Assembly: GCA_900313855.1 (NCBI GenBank)
Contig: OMSZ01000166.1
Location: forward strand, 1-7,206
DNA: 7,206 nucleotides
Source of the DNA: an uncultured Eubacteriales bacterium
Lineage (GTDB): Bacteria; Bacillota; Clostridia; Lachnospirales; Lachnospiraceae
Direction: 5' to 3'
The stretch's first letter is position 1. The number at the start of each line of letters is the position of its first letter. Below are positions 1-5,151 of the stretch, piece after piece. A program made the translations under genes and the position numbers. The notes below the pieces were generated by a model. That model made no database searches. It saw nothing but the letters and a program-made list of their open reading frames with translations, and was not told the DNA's origin.

Positions 1-386
1 ACTCGGTATTCATGCTTCATTATCACCTTATTATGTGCATTAAATACCGTAATAAAGTGATAGATGATAAAATCTCAAACCGTCTCAAAGAGATATTTGA
101 GAAGATAGCTCCTTCCTATAACATAACGTTAGAGGAATGGAATCACGATATAGACCATGTACATATACTATTTCGAGGACAGCCCAATACAGAAATAAGC
201 AAATTTATCAATGCTTATAAATCTGCAAGCAGTAGGCTTATCAAAAAAGAATATCCTCAAATACGGAAATCTCTTTGGAAAGAGATGTTCTGGTCGCAGA
301 GCTTTTGTCTGTTAACCACAGGCGGTGCTACGGTAGATATCATTAAACAATACATTCAATCACAAGGAAAGAAAGATGGCAAATAA
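1..386 (+). CDS. tnpA: IS200/IS605 Y1 transposase TnpA, 5' end outside window
   Basis: TnpA is the single-strand-specific transposase of IS200/IS605 elements. It recognises subterminal hairpins and cuts and rejoins DNA through a 5'-phosphotyrosine. Numbering from the ATG at 12, the HUH metal-binding motif is H49-V50-H51 and the catalytic tyrosine is Y114 in IKQYIQSQG, with Q118 one helical turn on; these are the family hallmarks. The ATG at 12 is not the real start. The frame is open to the window edge and reads Ser-Val-Phe just before it, matching the family pattern HSVF-x-L-x-YHL near the N-terminus. About 15-20 residues are therefore missing to the left. The last 11 bases overlap the start of tnpB, so the two are probably translated from one message. 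No frameshift or stop is visible. Confidence 0.9.
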   Translation, partial: SVFMLHYHLIMCIKYRNKVIDDKISNRLKEIFEKIAPSYNITLEEWNHDIDHVHILFRGQPNTEISKFINAYKSASSRLIKKEYPQIRKSLWKEMFWSQSFCLLTTGGATVDIIKQYIQSQGKKDGK

Positions 387-1515
387 GGCAATTAAGTACA
401 GAGTATATCCTACAACTGAACAATCTGTTATGTTTGCGAAGACCTTTGGTTGTTGCCGTAAGGTCTACAATCTTATGCTTTCTGATAAAATTGAGGCCTA
501 CAAGGCTACGGGCAAGTTTCCTACTGTCACGCCTGCTAAGTATAAAGACGATTATCCATATCTTAGGGAAGTAGATAGCCTTGCACTTGCCAATAAGCAA
601 ATGGACTTACAGGAGGCATTCCGTAATACATTTAGCAAATCCTGCAAAAAGAAAAATGGTTTTCCTAAATTCAAGTCTGCCAAGCATAGCCGTAAGTCCT
701 ATACTACAAACAATCAAAAAGGTACAGTTGCTATCATAGACAATAAATATATTAAACTTCCCAAGATTGGAAAGGTAAAAGCCGTTATTCATCGTATTTC
801 TGATGACAACTGGCTTATCAAGTCAGCTACCGTATCACAGGAATCGGATGGTAAATATTATATCTCCGTACTTTTTGAGTTTGAGGATGCTATAAATCAT
901 TATGTAGCTGATAAGACCAATGCAATCGGATTAGACTATGCTTCTGACGGCTTATATGTGGATAGTAATGGTAATGTAGGTACTAATCACAAATTCTATC
1001 GTGAGAGTCATGATAAGCTTGCCAAGGTACAACGCAAGTTATCCCGTATGCAAGGATCTAAAAAGCATGAGGGAAAATCCAACAACTATATAAAGCAACT
1101 TCGTAAAGTAAACAAAATCCATAGACATATAGCTAATCAGCGTTTGGATAACCTACACAAGATATCTACTGAGATAGCCAATCAGTATGATGTTGTATGT
1201 GTAGAATCTCTAAATATGAAAAGTATGTCTAATAAAGGTTTTGGTAACGGTAAAGCTACTCTTGATAACGGATATGGCATGTTCTTGTCTATGCTTAAAT
1301 ATAAGCTGTCTGACAAGAATAAGTATCTCATAAAAGTAGACAAGTGGTTTCCGTCATCACAGATATGTCATCGCTGCGGCAGCCTGCATCCCGAAATGAA
1401 GAATTTAGCCATCCGAAAAATGATATGTGATTGCGGTCTTACTATAAGCCGTGACCAGAATGCTGCTATTAATATCCTAAACGAAGGATTACGGCTACTG
1501 CCTGAAGTAGCCTAA
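376..1515 (+). CDS. tnpB: TnpB, RNA-guided RuvC endonuclease of IS200/IS605
   Basis: TnpB is the omegaRNA-guided DNA nuclease encoded by IS200/IS605 elements and an ancestor of Cas12. It cuts the empty donor site next to a short TAM and so helps the element persist. The 379-residue protein is of full family length. The N-terminal part (about 1-110) has the basic OrfB helix-turn-helix pattern. The RuvC residues are D187 in GLDYAS, E277 in CVESLNM and D360 in SRDQNAA. A zinc ribbon lies between the last two, with C331-x2-C334 and C351-x-C353. The ATG at 376 is preceded by AAGGAAAG (364-371) inside the tnpA 3' end, and the genes overlap by 11 bases. All catalytic and zinc-binding residues are present, so nuclease activity is plausible. 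The 3' end of the gene probably also forms part of the guide RNA. Confidence 0.93.
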   Translation: MANKAIKYRVYPTTEQSVMFAKTFGCCRKVYNLMLSDKIEAYKATGKFPTVTPAKYKDDYPYLREVDSLALANKQMDLQEAFRNTFSKSCKKKNGFPKFKSAKHSRKSYTTNNQKGTVAIIDNKYIKLPKIGKVKAVIHRISDDNWLIKSATVSQESDGKYYISVLFEFEDAINHYVADKTNAIGLDYASDGLYVDSNGNVGTNHKFYRESHDKLAKVQRKLSRMQGSKKHEGKSNNYIKQLRKVNKIHRHIANQRLDNLHKISTEIANQYDVVCVESLNMKSMSNKGFGNGKATLDNGYGMFLSMLKYKLSDKNKYLIKVDKWFPSSQICHRCGSLHPEMKNLAIRKMICDCGLTISRDQNAAINILNEGLRLLPEVA

Positions 1516-1660
1516 AACTAAATATTACAGTAGGGATGGAATAGCCCAAACTCAAACGCCTGTGGACATTGTGTAAGACATTGAGTTACGTATCATCGTA
1601 GCCAACGCGGTAGTGGTTGAAGCAGGAAGCTCCGACTTCTATAAGTCGGAGTAGTTCACA
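1490..1660 (+). ncRNA. putative TnpB omegaRNA (reRNA) scaffold
   Basis: In IS200/IS605 elements the guide RNA of TnpB comes from the tnpB 3' end plus the right end of the element, and the host DNA just past the end supplies the guide. Here 145 nt lie between the tnpB stop and the hairpin end, with several possible stems. A 7-bp stem GGCTACT/AGTAGCC (1493-1499 with 1506-1512) straddles the last tnpB codons. A 6-bp stem GTTACG/CGTAGC with one G-U pair (1585-1590 with 1597-1602) and a 4-bp stem CAAC/GTTG (1603-1606 with 1616-1619) follow. The 9-bp terminal stem is at 1630-1651. The 5' boundary is approximate. The RNA is inferred from position and fold, not demonstrated. Confidence 0.65.
1629..1652 (+). 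repeat. right-end subterminal hairpin of the IS
   Basis: CTCCGACTT (1630-1638) and AAGTCGGAG (1643-1651) form a perfect 9-bp stem with a 4-nt CTAT loop, extended by a G-U pair (1629 with 1652). It sits a few bases before GTTCACA, where the right cleavage site is expected. Known TnpA proteins bind such imperfect subterminal hairpins in single-stranded DNA. The same sequence in RNA would be the 3'-terminal stem of the omegaRNA, next to the guide. Confidence 0.8.
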
Positions 1661-1702
1661 TAAATTAGGGATAAACCACACCCTATGATAAGTTTGCTCT
1701 CC

Positions 1703-1741
1703 CCGCTTATGTTTCGCCACGAAGCGGATGGGCAATCCATC
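1703..1741 (+). promoter_or_regulatory. two adjacent dyads in the leader of the MerR-methyltransferase gene
   Basis: CCGCTT (1703-1708) pairs with AAGCGG (1722-1727) across 13 nt. It is directly followed by GATGG (1727-1731) and CCATC (1737-1741) across GCAAT. The candidate -10 elements are TATGAT (1684-1689), upstream of the dyads, and TATAAA (1747-1752), just after them; neither has a convincing -35 at normal spacing. MerR proteins usually bind a dyad between -35 and -10 of their own promoter, so one of these could be an operator. They could equally be leader RNA structure. The rest of 1661-1778 shows only a short 5-bp inverted repeat, TAGGG/CCCTA (1666-1670 with 1681-1685). Confidence 0.3.
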
Positions 1742-1766
1742 TTAGATATAAATGTCACCAAAACAC

Positions 1767-1772
1767 AAGGAG
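1767..1772 (+). promoter_or_regulatory. ribosome binding site fixing the start at 1779
   Basis: AAGGAG lies six bases before the ATG at 1779. The in-frame ATG at 1752 has no such site upstream, and its extra nine residues would be encoded across the Shine-Dalgarno itself. The start at 1779 is therefore preferred. Confidence 0.85.
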
Positions 1773-1778
1773 AAAACC

Positions 1779-3071
1779 ATGAAACCTTCCGGTTATTATA
1801 CCTCCGGCGAATTTGCGAAGATGGCACACATCACCATCCGCACCGTCAGGTACTACGACAAAGAGAATATCTTAAAGCCCTCGTTTGTCAACGAGTCGGG
1901 AGCCCGTTTCTATACCGATGAGGATTTTGCGAAATTACAGCAGATACTTCTTCTCAAATATCTCGGTTTCTCCTTGGATGATATACGCCAAATAACCATC
2001 GGTGATCTTGACCGCAGCATGCTTAAGAATTCTTTGAAGCTTCAGCTTAAGCTTGTAAAGGATCGTATAGAACAGATGGAGCTTGTTGAAAAGGCAATCG
2101 AGGATACCACCAAAGCGTTAGAGCACGAGCAGGAAATCGACTGGAACCAGATGCTTAACCTTATCCATCTTACCAACATGGAGAATACCTTAAAGACCCA
2201 GTACGAGAATTCCTCTAATATCTCTGCCCGCATCAGACTTCACAAATTATATTCAGTTAACAAACAGGGATGGTTTCCTTGGATATATGAACAGTGTGAT
2301 ATACGCCCGGGAATGAACATATTAGAACTTGGCTGCGGAAGCGGCGCTTTATGGAGGGAAAACCGCGAAAAACTTCCTATCGGATCTATCAACATAACGC
2401 TTAACGACATTTCAGAGGGTATGCTTAGAGACACAAAAAGAGAGCTTGAAAAATCACTAAACAACAATGATCATATATATTTCACCGACACAAAGGATAC
2501 AAGCACAAAAGACACAAGCACAAAGTACTTTGACAAGGCTGGTTCAAAGGTTAATTCCGGCTCTTCTTTGTATATGAATTTTCACGCGTTTGACTGTCAT
2601 GATATACCCTATGATGATGATTGCTTTGATCTTATAATCGCCAACCATTTATTGTTTTACTGTGATGATCTTTCAAAGGCTTTGTCTGAGATCCGAAGAG
2701 TATTAAAGCCCGGCGGCACATTCATCTGCAGCACCTACGGCGCTGCGCATATGAAAGAGATAACCACACTCGTTCAGAAATTCAACAGCTCAATAATTTT
2801 ATCTGCAGACAAATTGTACGAGCGCTTCGGTCTTGATAACGGAGCAGAACTGCTTGCGCCATATTTCTCTTCCGTAACCAGAAAGATATACGAAGATGAA
2901 CTGATAGTAGATACCGCCGAACCGTTAATAGAATACATACTTTCCTGTCACGGCAATCAGAACCAGTATCTGCTTGACAGATACAAAGACTTCCGCACCT
3001 ATGTGGAGCGGAAGACGAGAAAGAATTTTCATATTACAAAATACGCAGGAGTATTCGTGTGTACATCATAA
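1779..3071 (+). CDS. MerR-family regulator fused to a SAM-dependent methyltransferase
   Basis: This 430-residue protein has two parts. Residues 7-75 are a MerR winged helix-turn-helix with the motif TVRYYDKENILKP (22-34) and the SGARFYTDED wing, followed by a long charged helix (about 80-118) that probably dimerises. Residues from about 165 are a class I methyltransferase. Motif I is ILELGCGSGALW (181-192), the ribose-contacting acidic residue is D210, the post-motif region is around D272-D284, and LKPGG is at 309-313. Between the second and third strands (about 225-265) is a long polar insertion with repeated DTSTK. No MerR-type metal-binding cysteine set is visible, so the methyltransferase takes the place of the effector domain. 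It may bind SAM or a methylatable ligand as signal, or modify a small molecule; this is inference. The substrate is unknown. The start is set by AAGGAG. The gene stands alone, 118 nt after the IS end and convergent with dnaB. Confidence 0.85.
   Translation: MKPSGYYTSGEFAKMAHITIRTVRYYDKENILKPSFVNESGARFYTDEDFAKLQQILLLKYLGFSLDDIRQITIGDLDRSMLKNSLKLQLKLVKDRIEQMELVEKAIEDTTKALEHEQEIDWNQMLNLIHLTNMENTLKTQYENSSNISARIRLHKLYSVNKQGWFPWIYEQCDIRPGMNILELGCGSGALWRENREKLPIGSINITLNDISEGMLRDTKRELEKSLNNNDHIYFTDTKDTSTKDTSTKYFDKAGSKVNSGSSLYMNFHAFDCHDIPYDDDCFDLIIANHLLFYCDDLSKALSEIRRVLKPGGTFICSTYGAAHMKEITTLVQKFNSSIILSADKLYERFGLDNGAELLAPYFSSVTRKIYEDELIVDTAEPLIEYILSCHGNQNQYLLDRYKDFRTYVERKTRKNFHITKYAGVFVCTS
2487..2525 (+). 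repeat. in-frame 15-nt tandem repeat inside the methyltransferase
   Basis: Two adjacent 15-nt units (2496-2510 and 2511-2525) differ at two positions and are preceded by a partial unit, GACACAAAG (2487-2495). They encode DTK-DTSTK-DTSTK, residues 237-249. The unit is a multiple of three and keeps the frame. It lies in the insertion between the second and third strands of the methyltransferase fold, so length changes there would probably be tolerated. Confidence 0.8.
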
Positions 3072-3099
3072 TCCATCGGCAGATCATAGATTGCCACCA

Positions 3100-3132
3100 C
3101 CTTCCACTTAATAATGGGAAGGCCTGCATTTT
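3100..3132 (+). terminator. possible weak terminator after the MerR-methyltransferase gene
   Basis: A 6-bp stem (CCTTCC/GGAAGG, 11-nt loop) begins 29 nt after the stop codon at 3069-3071. It is followed by CCTGCATTTT, so the T-run is short and offset by about six bases. That is poor for a classical intrinsic terminator. The location between convergent genes, and a second copy just downstream, make a role in 3'-end formation plausible, but it is not shown. Confidence 0.3.
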
Positions 3133-3202
3133 CAACATTATTGCATTAATACTTCTGCTCAGATAAGAAGGTCTGCATTTCCGATATTATCACACTAAAA
3201 TA
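3100..3202. repeat. two tandem copies of a ~50-bp hairpin-bearing repeat
   Basis: Unit 1 (about 3101-3149) and unit 2 (about 3152-3198) align with one 2-nt gap. By hand count 34 of 47 aligned bases are identical and all 13 differences are transitions. Each unit starts with a stem-loop: CCTTCC/GGAAGG (3100-3105 with 3117-3122) and CTTCT/AGAAG (3152-3156 with 3166-3170). Each stem is followed by a conserved CTGCATTT. The innermost pair is C-G in unit 1 and T-A in unit 2, a compensatory change. Unit 2 also holds a second dyad, GATATT/AATATC (3183-3188 with 3199-3204). The repeat fills most of the spacer between two convergent genes and belongs to no class I recognise. Confidence 0.7.
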
Positions 3203-3223
3203 TCTTCGATACACAACTTCTAT

Positions 3224-4588
3224 TTACAGATTCTCAGGTTGCTTTTTCTGAGGACCAAGCTTATTGGCAAACTTGGTGTATTTGCCGATCCATGTAAGCT
3301 CAACCGGTCCGGTCGAACCATTTCTCTGCTTGGCTACGATTATATCAGCTATTCCCGGTTTCGGGGAATCCTCTTTATTATAGTAATCATCACGATAAAT
3401 GAACATAATGACATCAGCATCCTGCTCAATGGCGCCGGATTCACGAAGATCCGACATTACAGGCTTGTGATCCTCACGACTGTCAACCGCACGGTTAAGC
3501 TGCGACAGCGCAACAACCGGTACATCCAATTCTCTCGCAAGCTTTTTTAACGAACGACTGATAGTTGATATTTCCTGCTGACGCGATTCACTTCTGCCGC
3601 CGGCATTCATAAGCTGCAAGTAATCTATAACTATCAGACCTATATTCTTAGTCTGCTTAAGCTTTCGACATTTGGATCTAAGCTCTGCTATATTGATACC
3701 CGGAGTATCATCAATATACATCTCCATCTCACCGACACGATAAGTCGACTCCATGATCTTATCCCAGTCAGTATCCAGGAGCTGACCTGTTCTGATAGAC
3801 TGAGAATCCACCATAGAATCCATTGCTATAAGACGTGTAGCAAGCTGTTCCTTGCTCATCTCCAAAGAAAAAACCGCAACCGGAACATCAGCCTTCATAG
3901 CCGCATACTGGGCAATATTTAATGCAAATGCTGTCTTTCCCATTGCAGGTCTTGCCGCAATAAGTATCAATTCAGAGCCGTGCAGTCCCGTAAGCTTTTC
4001 ATCAAGATCCTTAAACCCTGTCGGAACACCCGTAACCTTACTTCCTCTCTTAGCAGAAGCCTCAATGTTATCCAAGACATTAAGAGCAATTTCCTTCATA
4101 TCGACAAATTGCATACCGGTATTTCTTTTCTGGGTTATATCAAAGAGATCCTTTTCCGACAACTCTAAGATATCATTGACCGAATCATCGGATTCATAGC
4201 ACTTTGCCATCGTACTCTCAGCATATTTGATCATCTTGCGAAGAACAGATTTGTCCTGTACGATCTTTGCATACTCTCCGGCATGACTTGAAAACTGAAC
4301 GGATTCAAGGACCTCACCGATAAAGCTTAGATTGCTTACCGACTCTGCCGCCCCCATCTCCTTAAGCTTATTGCTCACTATTGCAAGATCGATAGGTTTG
4401 CCCTCATTATACAATTCAATTATAGCAGAATAAAGCATACCATACTGAGCATAGTAAAAATCTTCTTTCGTGAGCAGATCGGCAACCTCAGCCACCGCAT
4501 CCCTGTCCATAAGCATAGAGCCTATAACAGCCTGCTCCATTTGAAGACTGTTTGGCAGTGCCTTCTTCTGTAATACATTCTCATCCAT
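3224..4588 (-). CDS. dnaB: replicative DNA helicase DnaB
   Basis: DnaB is the hexameric 5'-3' helicase that unwinds DNA at the replication fork using ATP and interacts with primase and the helicase loader (its Bacillus subtilis orthologue is called DnaC). The 454-residue protein is of normal length. The N-terminal domain (about 11-110) starts with the typical LPNSLQMEQAVIGSML. A linker follows, then the RecA-like domain from about 180. Walker A is ARPAMGKT (212-219), Walker B is LIVIDYLQL (318-326), then the ALSQLNRAVDSR stretch (360-371) and LRESGAIEQDAD (381-392), with the arginine finger in KQRNGSTG (420-427). No intein or frameshift is present. It is the last gene of the gdpP-rplI-dnaB group. 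Its start lies 4 nt past the rplI stop, with AGGA as ribosome binding site, which indicates coupled translation. Confidence 0.97.
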   Translation of the reverse strand: MDENVLQKKALPNSLQMEQAVIGSMLMDRDAVAEVADLLTKEDFYYAQYGMLYSAIIELYNEGKPIDLAIVSNKLKEMGAAESVSNLSFIGEVLESVQFSSHAGEYAKIVQDKSVLRKMIKYAESTMAKCYESDDSVNDILELSEKDLFDITQKRNTGMQFVDMKEIALNVLDNIEASAKRGSKVTGVPTGFKDLDEKLTGLHGSELILIAARPAMGKTAFALNIAQYAAMKADVPVAVFSLEMSKEQLATRLIAMDSMVDSQSIRTGQLLDTDWDKIMESTYRVGEMEMYIDDTPGINIAELRSKCRKLKQTKNIGLIVIDYLQLMNAGGRSESRQQEISTISRSLKKLARELDVPVVALSQLNRAVDSREDHKPVMSDLRESGAIEQDADVIMFIYRDDYYNKEDSPKPGIADIIVAKQRNGSTGPVELTWIGKYTKFANKLGPQKKQPENL

Positions 4589-4592
4589 ATTA

Positions 4593-5042
4593 TTATCCTA
4601 AACCTTCAACGATAACTTTAAGTGTTGCCGTAACCTGTGTATGTAGCTTGATATTAACATCATACTCACCTGCTGTCTTAATAGGCTCCTTCAAAAGAAC
4701 CTTCTTCTTATCGACATCAAGATCAAGCTGCTTCTTAACCTCTTCCGCAATCTCCTTAGATGAAACAGAACCGAAGCTCTTTCCACCCGAGCCCATTTTA
4801 ATAGCAAGCTTGATCTTAGAAGCCTCTATCTTCTTTGCAAGCTCTTTCGCTGCTTCAAGATTCTCAGCCGCAATCTTATCATCGTTAGCTTTGCGCAGCT
4901 TAAGATCATTAAGATTCTTACTTGTTGCCTCTAATCCAAGCTTCTTCTTTATAATAACATTACGGGCATATCCGTCATTAACCTTGACAACCTCGCCCTT
5001 CTTTCCAACATTCTTCACATCCTCAAGTAATATTACTTCCAT
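4593..5042 (-). CDS. rplI: large-subunit ribosomal protein L9
   Basis: L9 binds 23S rRNA at the base of the L1 stalk and helps maintain reading frame during translation. The 149 residues match the usual length. The N-terminal RNA-binding domain begins [21 protein letters not shown] and contains NDGYARN (22-28). It is followed by the long lysine- and alanine-rich connecting helix (about 41-75) and the C-terminal domain with [15 protein letters not shown]. The usual loop after NDGYARN is altered (see findings). The start at 5042 has a perfect AAGGAGG (5051-5057) eight bases upstream. A 109-bp spacer separates it from gdpP, with no convincing promoter, so read-through from gdpP is likely. It is followed by dnaB after 4 nt. 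Confidence 0.96.
   Translation of the reverse strand: MEVILLEDVKNVGKKGEVVKVNDGYARNVIIKKKLGLEATSKNLNDLKLRKANDDKIAAENLEAAKELAKKIEASKIKLAIKMGSGGKSFGSVSSKEIAEEVKKQLDLDVDKKKVLLKEPIKTAGEYDVNIKLHTQVTATLKVIVEGLG
4596..4599 (-). promoter_or_regulatory. dnaB ribosome binding site inside the rplI 3' end
   Basis: On the minus strand AGGA overlaps the last sense codons of rplI (Leu-Gly) and lies seven bases before the dnaB ATG. The ribosome finishing rplI would sit on this site, so the two genes are probably translationally coupled. Confidence 0.6.
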
Positions 5043-5151
5043 TCTTTATTCCTCCTTATTATCTCATCCGATGATTTCACTTCCACCTTCCCATCAAAGC
5101 AGAAGACCATATATCAATAATCAAAACTATATTGACGCTTATTATTCATTC

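Larger units (their letters stand above)
1..1660 (+). mobile_element. IS200/IS605-family insertion sequence, right-hand portion
   Basis: The segment carries, on one strand, a Y1 HUH transposase gene (tnpA), an overlapping tnpB gene and a structured non-coding right end. This is the tandem, same-direction layout of IS200/IS605 elements. Such elements move as single-stranded DNA by peel-and-paste and have no terminal inverted repeats or target duplications; their ends are marked by subterminal hairpins. The right end is placed just after the strong hairpin at 1630-1651, in the sequence GTTCACA (1654-1660). This is the usual position of the right cleavage site, but the exact base is inferred. 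The left end and the start of tnpA lie outside the window. Both protein products keep their catalytic residues in the visible part, so the element could be active. Confidence 0.85.

Noticed and set aside
1655..1689. Outward promoter made of TTCACA at the IS end as -35 and TATGAT as -10
   Set aside because: The spacing is 23 nt, far from the usual 16-19, so the pair is not convincing.
1752..1778. Upstream ATG giving a nine-residue longer MerR protein
   Set aside because: The added residues are encoded across the Shine-Dalgarno AAGGAG of the ATG at 1779 and do not resemble a MerR N-terminus.
3100..3202. CRISPR-like array
   Set aside because: There are only two units, they are directly tandem without unique spacers, diverged, and no cas genes are nearby.
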